Shown here: positions 44,150-55,253 of the stretch, piece after piece
Layout of the letters: every line of letters begins with the position of its first letter
Numbering within the stretch: position 1 is the first letter of the stretch
Assembly (NCBI GenBank): GCA_963930735.1
Contig: OZ005741.1
Location: 143,843,382-143,907,381 of the forward strand
Source: Dioctria linearis
Lineage: Eukaryota; Arthropoda; Insecta; Diptera; Asilidae
Length of the DNA: 64,000 bases
Direction of reading: 5' to 3'
Program-made: the position numbers and the translations under genes
The notes under the pieces: generated by a model
What the model was told of the DNA's origin: nothing
The model's input: only the letters and a program-made list of their open reading frames with translations
The model's database searches: none

Positions 44150-45514
44150 TCAAAAGTCTCTGGTAGAATATTCACCCCAAGGAAATTGAAATGGGTCGTC
44201 AACTCGTTAAGCCATTCAAAGTGCCGGAAGCAGATGGAATCTTTCCCTACTTCAACAAGAGCTAGAAGAGATACTGCCAAACCTCATTAACACCTTTAGG
44301 GCAAGCTAACTCCAGGGCATATATCCAGGACATGGAGGGAAGTTAAGTTAGTATTTATACCTAAAGGAGGAAGGCGTTCACCTGCATTACCCAAATCCTA
44401 CCGTGCGCTCAGTCTTACTTCATTTCTTCTCAAAACAATGGAGAAAGTGTTAAACAATTATATTAGGAGCGGTGTACTCAAACTATCACCGCTGCACCCA
44501 AACCAACATACTTAGCAAGCAAGAAAGTCTACCACAACTAGAAAAGGGAGTAGATGATAAAGAGACAGCCCTATGTGCATTCCTAGACATCGAAGGAGCG
44601 TTTGACAATACCTCCTTTGAAGCCATTGAGAATGCAGCTACCGAAAAAGGAATCGAACCTTCCTTGATAAAATGGATAAAAGCTATGCTCGATAGCCGGA
44701 GAATCACAGCTAACCTTGGGGGAGGACTCTTTTACAGCAAGGTGGGGCTCTGTCTCCTCTACTATGGTCGTTGGGTGTAGATGATATCCTACAGAAGCTA
44801 ACCAACTCCGGCTATGACAATCAGGGATATGCGGATGACCTGGTCTTTACAATTAGTGGCAAACATGATCAGATAATCTCTGACCTATTGCAAAATGCCC
44901 TATACATAGTTTGCAACTGGTGCCAAATACTGGGACTTCGAGCCAATCCTGGTAAGACAATAGTTGTTCCCTTCACGAGAAAAAGGAAGCTTTATTAACA
45001 AGCACCATCTCTTTAGGGAACAGCAGTGGAATTTTCAAAGGTGGGCAAATATCTAGGTATTACTTTAGATAATAGACTAACCTGGAACTCTCACTTAAAA
45101 AGAGTACTATATTTAGCTACAGTGTCAACATGGACATGCCGTAGCCTTTTTGGCAAAACTTAAGATCTTAAACCAAAAATGACTCTGTGGTCATACACAT
45201 CTATCATAAGACCCATGGTCACATACGCCTCACTCGTTTGGTGGCCAAAAAGAGAATAAAACACTGCTCAAGCTAGTTTGCAAAAACTACAGCGGCTTCC
45301 ATGTCTAGGAGTAATTGATGCCATGCGTACCTGCCCAACTGCGGCCCTAGAGGTTACGTTGGACCTGCTACCCTTACATTTGCATATTAGGGAGCAGGCC
45401 ATACTTAGTGCAATCAGGCTACAACCGGCAAACCTCCAAAGTACAAAGAATTTGGTTCGCTACCCAAAATTCCTCCAGGATTTCATAGAGGACCTGATGG
45501 CTAACCCAATTTAA
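44150..45514 (+). pseudogene. Non-LTR ORF2 reverse transcriptase
   Basis: PFKVPEADGIFP and VKLVFIPKGG, then SYRALSLTSFLLKTMEKVLN, then ALCAFLDIEGAFDNTSFEAI (motif A) lead to QGGALSPLLWSLGVDDIL and GYADDLVFTISG (the YADD box intact at 44828-44839). IRPMVTYASLVWW-type and TCPTAALEVTLDLLPLHLHI sequences form the thumb region. At least four frame changes or stops. Confidence 0.85.
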
Positions 45515-45569
45515 GACGTTATGCCGAAACGCCATAACTTTGAAACACCATTTAAGGTGATCTCTTAAA

Positions 45570-46091
45570 TGGTACACGGATGGGTTAAAAATGGAAGGTA
45601 AAGAAGGCGTGGGCATATATGGGCCAAGGTGCCATCTCGCAAATGCACTGGGGGCTTCACCAACCATTTTTCAGGCAGAAATACACGCCATAGAACTCTG
45701 CGCTCGCCAAATAATTCACAAGAATATGCGTGGAGCAAAAATATACATAATATCAGACAGCCAAGCAGCACTTAAAGCGATAAACTCATTTACCTTTGAG
45801 TTTGAGCTGATTTGGGACTGTCTTACAGTCCTGAAGCAACTGGCCGAGACAGATAAGGTGACACTGATCTGGGTAGCAAAACATGAAGGCATTAAGGGGA
45901 ACGAAATTGCGGACCGCCTTGCAATGGAAGGAGCCAGATCTCCGTTTATTGGTCCTGAGCCTGTCTTTGGATTCCCAAAAAGTCACCTCTCGGCTCAGAT
46001 CAGGCTTTGGGAGGACAGAATTAAGAAGGAATACTGGGAAAATACCGCGGGGCTCAGACAAGCGAAGAGTCTTATAAATTATTCGCAATAG
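45570..46091 (+). CDS. Non-LTR ORF2 RNase H domain
   Basis: An open frame that includes WYTDGLKMEG upstream of the first ATG. Catalytic residues are visible: D in YTDG, E in FQAEIHAIELCA, D in IISDSQAALKAI, and D in KGNEIADRLAMEGA. The usual GH before E/xGI reads KHEGI. RNase H removes RNA from the cDNA hybrid. A stop at 46089-46091 separates it from the C-terminal region. Confidence 0.85.
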   Translation, partial: WYTDGLKMEGKEGVGIYGPRCHLANALGASPTIFQAEIHAIELCARQIIHKNMRGAKIYIISDSQAALKAINSFTFEFELIWDCLTVLKQLAETDKVTLIWVAKHEGIKGNEIADRLAMEGARSPFIGPEPVFGFPKSHLSAQIRLWEDRIKKEYWENTAGLRQAKSLINYSQ

Positions 46092-46503
46092 AGGACAACA
46101 GAATTCCTCACACTCAGCAGAAAGGAACTAAGGCTCCTAACGGGCCTACTTGCTGGGCATTGTCCACTTAGATACCATTTTAAGAAGATGGGTAAGGTCG
46201 ATGTTGAGACCTGCCGATTCTGTATGGAAGACGATGAATCCGCTGAACATGTTCTGTGTGACTGTGAAGCTCTGTGCCGCATAAGGCTAAGATATCTAGG
46301 AAAGGCATTTCCATTGCCAGAGGATGTCGGAAAAATGGCCCCAAGAATATTATAAGCTTCATCAAAAATGTTAAGTTCGAATGGGCGCCCTAGGGCATTT
46401 AGGGGTAATGTCAGAAAAGATCTTATAGGTTGCAGTGACAAGATGAGAGGCAGGAATCCTGCCTGCATTCCCGTAATTAATAATTATAAGAATAATAATA
46501 ATG
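46092..46503 (+). pseudogene. Non-LTR ORF2 C-terminus with zinc motif and 3' tail
   Basis: FLTLSRKELRLLTGLLAGHC and CRFCMEDDESAEHVLCDC (C-x2-C-x8-H-x4-C, near 46210-46265) are the conserved end of I/LOA/R1 ORF2. The element closes with AATAATTATAAGAATAATAATAA-like DNA, serving as its 3' tail. Confidence 0.8.
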
Positions 46504-46870
46504 TGTGAATCAATATAGTTCACGGATTTAAACTTTTCTTCCTAATAGTTCGCCTAAATAATTAGTTTTCACTTCAACTGAGGTGTAGCCTTGCTCTCTA
46601 AAACAAGCCCCACCTTCCATTTTCAATGTTCCTTGTATTTCTTTCATGGGGGCTTTCTTCCTTCTAGATGCTCCACCAGATATCGTGATAGAATTGCATT
46701 CTGTAAATGTTCGAGCCTATGTTGTTTCTAATTTGTATCCTGTAGAAAATCAAATTAATTTTGAGCACAAAAATCAGAAATTACTGAAAAAGATAAATTT
46801 TTATTGTACTTTTATTATATTTATTATATTATATACACCGGTTTTTATTAATGCATTAAACATGTAAAAC
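46504..46870. other. Spacer between non-LTR element and host exon
   Basis: No supported gene. It contains a 73-codon frame (46646-46867) with no motif, and lies just beyond the poly(A) region of the minus-strand oxygenase gene. Confidence 0.5.
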
Positions 46871-46876
46871 TTTATT
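46871..46876 (-). terminator. Poly(A) signal of the oxygenase gene
   Basis: AATAAA on the minus strand, 40 bases after the TAG stop, in an AT-rich context. Confidence 0.55.
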
Positions 46877-46915
46877 GTCAAGATCAACATAAGCTCAAAA
46901 ATCAACTGTACTAAG

Positions 46916-47855
46916 CTAATCCACGTGTGCATTTTCATCTGTTTGCTTTTCAAAAATTCTCACATAAGCCCATTTAATTCCAAATTTGAATGCAGCCAAA
47001 ACTGGCAGGTAATAGCTCAGTAGCACGCATAGAAGGATTCGAAAGTTGAAATACCACCGCAGCAGCGTATACTTGTAGAGTACTATGGACACACAAAATG
47101 TAGATGCAACTACAAAACGCTGGTACAGACTAAGTTCTTTGTACGCCAACATAGTATTTTCTTTGGAAGCTCCATTTTTGAAGTCTGATTCGAAATACTG
47201 ATATCTATCACATCCTGCCAGCCATTTTGTTACAAAAAGTGCTGAATCTGCTGTTAAAGTTGGAGAAAAGAACCAAAGCCCATCAGTTAAATTTCGAGCA
47301 AGGTTATCAAAACCTTCGCCAACATTTTCCAAAGCAGGTTTATACACTTGTTCTTTGACAGCAATAAAACGCTCCCTTGAAGATTCCCAGGAATCCGTAC
47401 ACAGATTATATTCTTCCTTGATACCAAGAATATACCCATTCACTCTCCAAAAGTGAATCCAAGCATCGTAGAAGTCCATTTTGTCTTCCTCGCACAAGTA
47501 CTCTTCTGCGTTTAGAGCGAAGAATCCCACAAAAGCAAATTGGGTTAGAGCCAGATCCTTTTGATTTATTTTTGCATTTATGCTATTTTCGCATGATTTA
47601 CTCGCACGTGAATGAATTTTTCGAACTGTGTCTAAGCTTTTCCACGCCGGTGAGCCCGGTTTTAAGGGATACAACATCCATGTCACCACATGAAAGACTG
47701 TTCGAAGATATCGCCTGTAAGCCTTTGCAACTGTTTCTGACTCCTTGGTAGCTATAAGAACAACGAATATTGTTGGAATCGATAAGACGGCGATAAGTCC
47801 GGAGAGATGTGATGCAAATACAAGAAAAAGATACTTTAAGTAGTATTTTTGCGCC
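46916..47855 (-). CDS. Last exon of an ER-bound oxygenase (mpaB/rubber-oxygenase-like, DUF2236) gene
   Basis: About 313 uninterrupted codons end in TAG at 46916-46918. They show the family's features: VFHVVTWMLYP, KIHSRASKSCENSINAKINQ, DLALTQFAFVGFFAL, FWRVNGYILGIKEEYNLC, and C-terminal hydrophobic helices (VASTFCVSIVLY, LLCVLLSYYLPVLAAF) that fit a membrane protein. The N-terminal part of the longer open frame is intronic: a pyrimidine-rich tract and CAG at 47856-47858 form an acceptor, so coding starts at 47855. Earlier exons are outside the recognised sequence. The family is haem-dependent and oxygen-using; the substrate in insects is unknown to me. It is the only clean host gene here. Confidence 0.8.
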
Positions 47856-47875
47856 CTGAAAATAAAAAAAAAGGA
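47856..47875 (-). promoter_or_regulatory. Splice acceptor of the oxygenase last exon
   Basis: On the minus strand a run of T and C (CTTCCTTTTTTTTTATTTT) leads to CAG, followed by GGCGCAAAAA. It fixes the start of the exon and leaves one base to complete a split codon. Confidence 0.7.
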
Positions 47876-48186
47876 AGAGAGAATAAATATGTTATTGATA
47901 AATTCGAAAATATTAATGTACATATATAAAAGAAGGACCACTTAGTGTTGACGTAACTATTATACTTAAAATATTTTGAGGGGTAGCCAAATTAGAGATT
48001 TACAACTTATTTATGCCGTGCTCTGTGACAGTTATTGTTTTAACGCGGATATTTGTTATGAAGCCCGTTTTAATCGAAGATACGGGTGATTACACAATGT
48101 GCTATTGTAAGGTCTAAATAAGGTATTTGTGGAATAATATCTATAATTTTTCATTTATTGTAAAAATAAGTTAGCTTTATTATTAT
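47876..48186. other. Presumed intron/upstream DNA, no gene seen
   Basis: AT-rich. No second exon of the oxygenase gene could be recognised here or further upstream in this window. Confidence 0.45.
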
Positions 48187-48884
48187 TATACCCTAGATGA
48201 AATCTATAGAGTATACTAAGTTTGTCATTCCGTTTGTAACGCACAGAAATAATGATGGTAGAGCAAAATGGTTTGGACACCCCAGTATAAAATTAAAAGT
48301 TATTTTGATTTTTGCATGTCCGTCTGTCCGTCCATCCGTCGGTGCGCACGATAACTCGAGAGCGCTTTCACTTAGAACATGAAATTTTGTACACGGACAT
48401 TAAAAAAAAATTAAAATTAAGTTCGAAAATGAGACAAATCGGGCAACTCCTTCGTGGGGTTGCCATACAAAAATTTCGTTTTCCACGATATATTTGGACA
48501 CTACCTGAGAACACGTCGACATAGGAAGCTGAAATTTGGTACATTGTGTTTCATAGTAATAGCAAATAAAATATCAAAAATGGACTAAATCGGGAAACCC
48601 CTTCTTGGTGTTGCCATATAAAAATTTTGGTTTTTTACATATACTTTGAAAACCATCAGTCCTAGACATTTTTATTTTACTAAAAGCTTCTTCAGAATAA
48701 GAAATCCAATAAAATTGATTATAATCATTTTTTCTGTCCGACGAGCCGTTCTAGAAATATATGCGAGAAACCAATGCAAAAAATCAAAATTGCTCAAATG
48801 GGTGACTATACGAAATTTCATACTTGCATTCATCTAGGGTATCATAAGAATTGGTCTTAGACCAATTCTATCTTTTTTACTTGT
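48187..48884 (+). mobile_element. Helentron-type short element (HINE-like), copy 1
   Basis: It starts TATACCCTAGATGAAAT and near the end has TTCATCTAGGGTATC, an inverted subterminal repeat. A perfect hairpin follows, AGAATTGGTCTtAGACCAATTCT (48847-48869 with one-base loop), then a T run and ACTTG. A CCGTC/TGTC-rich stretch (near 48320) and a repeated phrase CGGGCAACTCCTTC / GTTGCCATA lie inside. Subterminal repeats plus a 3' hairpin are the hallmarks of DINE-1/Helentron-associated elements. No coding capacity. Confidence 0.7.
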
Positions 48885-49198
48885 TTTAATTTAACATGGC
48901 CACCCTGTATTTTTTTTTAATATACATATAATCGCAGTAACTATTGCGGGAGAACTGATTTGATGTGCTACTTACTGAACTGTAAAAAGATTTAATAGCG
49001 ATACCATGCATTCGTTTTCGACGTCCCTCTTACCTACAACAACAAAATGCGGATGTATAGTTTGCGGTGACATGTATATGTGTGAATATTCTGCTTAACT
49101 AATTTATTATCAACTACATATTTGTTATTAATAATCAACATGTAATATAAAACTATTGAAGCAGCATTATTCCAAATGAATTCCAAAATGTAATATAT
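48885..49198. other. AT-rich spacer, no gene
   Basis: No coding or repeat structure beyond short T and AT tracts. Confidence 0.5.
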
Positions 49199-49403
49199 TG
49201 TTACGAGCGTGGCCTTAGTTCGTTATTTAAAACACAATATTTCAGATATCATAAACAAGTTCTTTCTTTTATTTAACTTCACTATTTACTTTCTTAACAT
49301 TTACAAACAATTATCAAATAAACACTTTATAGTTATCGCTAGTAATGTACTTCTAATTATCGCAATAGTTTACATCGTTCATTTCACTGTCTGAAATAAG
49401 ACT
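49199..49403 (-). repeat. Partial 3' LTR of the SAP-Gag Gypsy element
   Basis: It matches 58938-59142 (about 200 bp, mostly identical) and then stops at AATAAGACT. On the minus strand the integrase frame runs directly into the LTR interior, so a deletion removed the integrase end, the polypurine tract and the first part of the LTR. Confidence 0.85.
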
Positions 49404-49925
49404 TGTTACCACTGAATACGGTCCTTCCCACTGTTGTTGTAGTTTTGGAGAACATCCCTTACGTCGTTTCGGGTTGTACAGCCAAACAAGGTCACCTTCA
49501 TTAAATCCTGCTGAATTAGCACGTAAGTCATAGCGGGTCTTCATCCGATCGGTATTTATTGCTGATTTTGCTCTCGTTTCCTCGTGCACATCAGCTAATC
49601 GTTGTCTAAGCTCCGATACATAGTCGTCTGGTAGCTTTTCTTCGCCTCTGGGTGTACCAAACTTGAGGTCGCTTGGTAAACGCATCTCCCTTCCGAATAC
49701 GACCTTAGCTGGAGTTTGTCCTGTCGTGTTGTGAACAGCTGATCGGTAAGCCATTAGGAACACGGGATTATGTCGATCTCAATTGCGTTGATGACAGTCG
49801 ACTACTTTGTTTAGATGCTCGACCAATGTTCTGTTGAAGCGCTCTACCATGCCATTAGATTGTGGATGCAGAGGAGTTATTCTGGTTTTTCTTATTCCCA
49901 GCATTTTACACATCTCCTGGATTAT
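49404..49925 (-). pseudogene. pol: Integrase C-terminal half of the SAP-Gag element
   Basis: From about 49918 down: QEMCKMLGIRKTRITPLHP, QSNGMVERFNRTLVEHLNK (Glu of the triad), a stop near 49780, then FLMAYRSAVHNTTGQTPA, KVVFGREMRLPSDL, and the chromodomain-like/GPY region (GDLVWLYNPKRRKG; PKLQQQWEGPYSVV). The zinc finger and first two catalytic residues are lost. At 49925 the sequence switches to unrelated coding. Confidence 0.85.
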
Positions 49926-50301
49926 ATTTGCTCTATTAAGTTTAAGCACTTTGCCAGTAATTCAGCTTTAGATTGTTGGAGCTCAGGAGTAGGGTCAATT
50001 CTGTTTAAGCGAATATTCAGGAAACCTAAACGAACCATTATAACTTCTGAGAAACTGTCCTCAGCGAGGTCGCTCTCAATTTCGTTTAAGATAAGGTTAC
50101 ATTGCTCCAAATCTATGGAAGGTTCTAAATAAAATTTATTTGAGAGTTATTCATATCGGTGCTACCCTCTTTTTTTAGTTTTTTTGCCCACCACGCTTTG
50201 CGTGAATCAATGGTATGCACTTCTGGGGGTACATTTCTGCATCCCATTTCATTTTTAATGTCTCTGTCTGGACACAGCGCGGACACTTCGTCAAAAGACA
50301 T
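49922..50301 (-). pseudogene. ORF fragment fused to integrase, possibly Gag-like
   Basis: Two overlapping frames. MSFDEVSALCPDRDIKNEMG (from 50301) is followed, after a shift, by EQCNLILNEIESDLAEDSFS and LQQSKAELLAKCLNLIEQI (50110-49922). The second is strongly helical, with protein-like composition. It may be the N-terminus of another element's Gag or a host domain; I do not recognise it. The join to integrase at 49925 looks like an illegitimate junction. Confidence 0.4.
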
Positions 50302-50374
50302 CGTGTTTGTATTTGTTTGTGATATGAACGTAAATTCAATTAACTATTGTTCGTTAGTACGTAAAAACAATTGA

Positions 50375-51773
50375 TTTTAAAATTGTAGAGGTTAGAGGAG
50401 ATGATACTGAGTTGATAATGTACGATGACTGCTATCAGAAACCATGTGCAAAAATTCCAAAGGCAACTCGGTTACAATAAAAATGTCTAGAGCTTGAAAG
50501 TCTAATGGATATACTAAAGAAGGTGATATATAAAAGGTTTGATTATAAATTCCTGAATGATTGTAGTAACCGTTTCTCTATTTATAGATGCTTAAGTCAT
50601 CATACAACTACTTTGCAATTCTACGAAAATTCAATAACTAAAGGAAGACACTTTATAGATGTTGTTGTTAAGTGTATCGTCAAGGAAAAATGTGTTTATC
50701 ACAATAGTTGCGAAGAAGGTCTATGTAGTTTATGTAAATTAATTAGTTGTTGTGTTACATAAATATGTCCTTCGCTTTGCATAATAAATTGCCGAAATAT
50801 ATTGCACTAAAATGTATATACCTTAATTTACTATTCATTCTCATACAAAATACACTCTCGAATTTGACTAGAATTAATGCTCATGTCAGCGTATACTAGA
50901 ATGACCTTGATGTAATGACCTGAGTCACATTCTGCTGCAAAACTTGAAAAATTTAGTTGAATATAGGTTGGAAGGCATTTAATGTAGGAAATTTAATAGT
51001 TCTATTAAAGGAAACACTGGGCCTTTATTTTAAATAGTTTTGTTGAATGCCGAGCTATGCAAGGCACAGGCTATACCTCAATGGAACATCTTAAAAACGT
51101 CCCTACATTGATGTATTTGTTAATTAATTAGACGTACTTCTACTTGTATTGCGCATCTTAAAATAATAGCCTTTGCATCCGTTTCCTTATATATATAAGA
51201 AAATTAAATTTCTACCCCTTAGGACTCGACTATATGCCCAATATCCAGTATAGGTAAGCAGGTCGACGAATATTGCATTTATCAACGCTTCTGATTAGAA
51301 TACTAAAGAAAATGTAACCCAAGTAAGCTGAGCTGTGATCGCTGTTTTTTTTTTAACACTAATTGAACTGCATAAAAGGTTGGCAGAAACTTTATTATTG
51401 GCTTTTGTTTGCCTAAAATATTTGTAATTCCGTAAATGTTTAATTTAAAGATGTATGTAATCACGTATGAACGAATTATGGTATTTAAATTTTTGTCCAA
51501 TATTTCAGAAATTTTACTGATTCTTCCTTTTTATGTTTTTTTTGTTGAGCCCCCAGTTTATGTAAGAGTGTTATCCACCAAAAATTCAAAATTAAGGAAA
51601 CACCCAAGGAAATTAAATTATCCGGTATAATTGGATTGAGTTGCGAATTCAAGCTCTTACAATAAATTACAAGAATGAAAAAAAGTAGTTAGTAATAAAT
51701 GTTCTTTACGTAGGAATAGCCAAGTGAGGTTAGTATTTTATATATATTTTTTCTTTTTTTAGTTAGGTAATTA
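50375..51773. other. Mostly non-coding, one small Cys-containing ORF
   Basis: An 85-codon plus-strand frame (50505-50762) starts MDILKKVIYKRFDYKFLND and ends with nine cysteines in about 35 residues (CIVKEKCVYHNSC, CSLCKLISCC). It is not a family I know. The rest is AT-rich without signals. Confidence 0.35.
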
Positions 51774-52260
51774 TTACTTCTCATGTTGTCTGCGATTCCC
51801 TTGAGGTATTCCTGGGAGTTCCAGCAAGAAGTGATCCAGAGCAGATGCAAGTCCTTTGATTGATATGACGGAATCCTCTCCTTCTGCTTTTGAAACGCTT
51901 AAAATTGATATCCCGGAATCTCGTGGTGCTCGTTTGGCTGATATTTTTGAGGTCACAGAATAATAGGCGATGCAACTTTTGGGATGTAGACTGATGATTC
52001 CACTTTTATATCCCCGTGCCAACTTTGTGTTCCTCAGCCGTCAAGAAGAGAAGCGCCCCAAAAAAAAACTGTTGTCGTTGTTGACGTCCGTCACCCAACC
52101 GTGGCGCTGTTGTTTTTTCTCTGCTGTCTGTTTTTGGTTCAGTGGCGCTGCCAGTAATTGTCGGCCAGTATTTAAGCGGAGTTCGCATTATGCATTTTTG
52201 CCTTGTTATTATTCGTTAAGTTCTGTTAGATATTTTAGTTTTGCATGTTTTGTAAATTAG
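51774..52260. other. Possible promoter (plus) opposite a short ORF (minus)
   Basis: The minus-strand frame 52022-51774 (82 codons; SKISAKRAPRDSGISILSVS, GLASALDHFLLELPGIPQG) has balanced composition, but no family is recognised. On the plus strand TATTTAAGC (about 52169) precedes GTTCGCATTATGC, a core-promoter-like arrangement, perhaps of an LTR. Neither is certain. Confidence 0.25.
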
Positions 52261-53739
52261 TTTTATTTGTTAAATTATTTTTGTTACTTTGCAAATTTTT
52301 CATTTATTTAATATATGTTTGTGAAGTTATTTCTGTTCCTATTTTAGCTTGCATGTTTCAATTATTCATTTTATGTTTGTTAAATTATTTCCATTGCTAA
52401 CGTACAATTAAATTTTAGGGAAGGCTGTGAATTCGCATGTGATTTATTTAATTTAATTTATTATAAATGTTTCCAATTTTTATCTGTAGGTGTCGTTGGC
52501 CCCATATATATTTTACCATTACTCAATTCATTTCTGCCAACCTTTCAAAGTCCGTGATTCGAAGTTCCGTCCTTAGTCCGAATGAAGTTCCTGAGGTACA
52601 CCAAATCTACTGACCCAATTTATTAGTACTTTGTAATGATTGGACGACTTAATGTGATGATTTGATCACCACTTCTCAATCACTATATCAGCTTTCTTCA
52701 CAAAGTTCAGTGTTTGGCGAGCAAGCTCAGCCTATACCCCTCACTGAGAGTTTGGCGTCTTGCGACAGCCTAAATTGTAGAAGGAGCAGGGTGTGTTGGT
52801 TATAACTGAAAACACTGATGTTCGCCCTTCACAGGTTAAAATTATACTCTGTTTATTCAATTCAAAGTTATTCAATTTATACAAAATCTTACCCTTAATT
52901 TTGATCACTTAACAGAACTAATTTTACACACAAAAAAACGTGAAGCAATATGACACACAAATAACTTACGAAAATAATGACACAAAAATAACATACGAAA
53001 ATATTCTTTGTTTACAAATTCATTGTGTACAACAGTGACCCATATCAGCAGGCGGATTTATTGAGGGTCAGTACATCATAAAAAAGTGAAAATGCAAGAA
53101 TCAGCTGGCCGGCGCTTGAGTGCATGTAATTGTTCAACGTATTGTTTATATTTTATTTTTAGGTCTTCATGCTTCATGATGAAAATCAATTACTCAATTC
53201 TTAAGCCATATGTGCTGATATGCGAAAGTGAAAGCGTTTAACTTATTCGAATAGAATTTCTTCATAGTTCTTTGGTTCAATTGTACTTCCCGCTCTATGT
53301 AAATTCTGCCTGCATGATATGCGTGTTTTTTAGCATGTTATGTTGAAATTATCTTTTTTATGTATGTGCTCTTGTAATGCATCTTTTTGTTAGATTGTTT
53401 TTACTGTGTCTAGTTATTTTATCATAGATGCATTACATCCTTCCCTTCGGGAGAAAAAAAATTTATTTTTGAGAGTATGAGAAAAAAAATTTTTTTTTTG
53501 TTATACAGTAGTTACCTAATACCTAAATTACTATTGTACCCTATATCATTAACCAATTTAGAATGTACTTATGGGTATGGCATGCCAATATGAAAATTAC
53601 TTCTAAAATTTCTTTAATCTATTGTTGTGTATTTCTTTTATTTCATTTCCTATCTTTATTTTGGTATTTACATTATTTGTATTTATTACTACATATGGTC
53701 CTTTATATGGTTGTTCGTGTTTTTTCTTATTTCTTACTC
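52261..53739. repeat. AT-rich stretch with one inverted repeat
   Basis: No gene. TGTAATGCATCT (53373-53384) and its exact reverse complement (53426-53437) flank 41 bases, followed by CCTTCCCTTCGGGAG. This could be an LTR or a small element end. Confidence 0.5.
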
Positions 53740-54468
53740 TGTAGTAGAATCCAATAGTATTCTACAAATACATAGAAATATATATCTAGAAGTATGATAT
53801 ATGTATTAGGTACTCTCTATTATCTGACAGTGCTATAGAGCAATATAGCTGATTACGATAGCGTTAAGAGTCAGTCTGTTTGTAGCAATAAAGAGGTTAA
53901 CACAAAATTACTTTTGTTCGTACAGACCTATCCCATTCCCAACATGGTGTCAAGTGTGTAACACGTGCGGATTTTTTTTTTAAATACGTAAAAATAAAAG
54001 TCTATCGTCGAAAATATTGAAAATCGCGCACAATAATCCTAGTTAATTACGTTAATCGCAACTAAAGAAATAATTAACATGGGAAAGGAAAAAGACTCCA
54101 ATGTGGAAAATTTTCAGGAAAAACATATTTCCCACAGTTCAAGTATTCAACCTATGGATTTGTACTTACAGCCTCTTGTAAGGATCATTATATTTCCTGA
54201 ATTACAACATAATTAACGTTTATATGAAATAATGTAGTCGCAGCAATCTTGAATTTAAATGAAATAGAATATGTAACATTTACACAACTCTGAAATGAAT
54301 TTTTATATATTGTTCTTAGTTCGTAGTTTTAGTTTGTAATAAATAACTTTAATGATAAGACAACATTTTTAAATATTTCACACATATTTGCTCATAAGTA
54401 TATGTACTAATTTTAAAGAAGGAAGATGTAGTAGAATCCAATAGTATTCTACAAATACATAGAAATAT
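53740..54468 (+). mobile_element. Tiny copia-like (TRIM-like) element
   Basis: A 205-bp LTR (53740-53944) begins TGTAGTAGAATCC, ends CCCAACA and has AATAAA near 53887. TGGTGTCAAGTG at 53945 looks like a primer site in the usual Copia position. Then come a 45-codon ORF, a polypurine tract AAAGAAGGAAGA (54415-54426) and 42 bases of a second LTR (54427-54468) identical to the first apart from its end. The internal region is only 482 bp, so the element is non-autonomous or internally deleted, and the right LTR is truncated. Confidence 0.75.
54079..54216 (+). CDS. 45-codon Gag start of the copia-like element
   Basis: MGKEKDSNVENFQEKHISHS ... MDLYLQPLVRI, ATG 134 bases after the primer site, where Copia gag starts. 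A splice-donor-like CTT|GTAAGG lies inside (about 54176). Likely a gag remnant; function unknown. Confidence 0.4.
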   Translation: MGKEKDSNVENFQEKHISHSSSIQPMDLYLQPLVRIIIFPELQHN

Positions 54469-55245
54469 CGCCGTTAGTTGCTTCCCACTTGTGTTTTAAT
54501 ACACGACACTCAACGTGAAGAGAATTCCATTGAGCCCAGTAGCTCGGCAGTTTCTCACTCCTTCTCCGAGATATCTTTCCATTGTGGTCTTTCCATATCT
54601 TCTTTCCAAGCAAGAATGGGTGATATGTCTGGGTCTTCTTCCTCTTCGGTGTTGGATTTCAAAGTCATAAGCTTGGAGTCGCTCTATCCATCTCGCCACT
54701 TGCTCTTCAGTATTCTTAAACTGCAAAAGCCATCTGTCTATGCGGAGGATAAATTTCTGCCCGTAGAGATATTTATGGAAATGTTTTGTTGAGCTTACAA
54801 TAGCAAGTAGCTCTTTTCTTCTAGCAGAATAATTTCTCTCTGATTTTGAAAGTGGTTTGCTATAATACGCTACTGCCACCTCCTGACCATCCTTCTCCTG
54901 TGAAAGCACTACACCGATACCTACATTTCTGGGATCTGTGTGCAATATGAAAGTATTTCCCAACGTTGGATAGTGAAGTACTGGACTTTCACAGAGATGC
55001 TGCTTCAAATTCTCAAAACTCCCGTTAGATTTATCTGACCATATGAACGGCTTTCCTTTTTCTGTAAGTTGATGTAGGCTCCTTGCTATATCTGCAAAAC
55101 CTTTTACGAATCGTCTGTAGTAGGTAGCTAGACCAAGAAAACTCCTTAGTTGATGTTTGTTCTTTGGAATTGGCCAATTTTTGACAGCCGTTATCTTTTC
55201 TGGATCAGATCTTACGCGTTGTGATGAAACTATGTGCCCCAAATA
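54469..55245 (-). pseudogene. pol: RT thumb and RNase H of the SAP-Gag element
   Basis: MGHIVSSQRVRSDPEKI, LRSFLGLATYYRRFVKGF, then RNase H: NTFILHTDPRNVGIGVVLSQ, SERNYSARRKELLAIV and RWIERLQAYDFEIQHRRGR. Reading frame intact for 248 codons from 55242. ILHTDPRN replaces the usual L.TDAS. TDHxxL reads RIDRWLLQF, so catalytic and structural residues are lost. It is cut at 54469 by the copia-like element. Confidence 0.85.
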
Positions 55246-55253
55246 TTTTACTT

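Larger units (their letters stand above)
42340..46503 (+). mobile_element. I/LOA-like non-LTR element, right copy
   Basis: The order is 5' region (42340-42640), ORF1 remnant (42795-43139), endonuclease remnants, RT, RNase H, a C-terminal CCHC motif, and an (AAT)-rich tail at about 46475-46503. RNase H plus a simple-repeat tail fits the I/LOA/R1 side of the non-LTR tree. It lies head to head with the left copy. Confidence 0.75.

Noticed and set aside
46079..46468. 129-codon minus-strand frame
   Set aside because: Opposite the conserved C-terminus of the non-LTR ORF2; shadow frame.
47856..47941. N-terminal extension of the oxygenase ORF (MVLLLYMYINIFEF...)
   Set aside because: It is AT-rich, precedes a clear pyrimidine tract and CAG acceptor, and does not resemble the family.
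49815..50132. 105-codon plus-strand frame
   Set aside because: Opposite integrase and the helical ORF on the minus strand, with no family signature.
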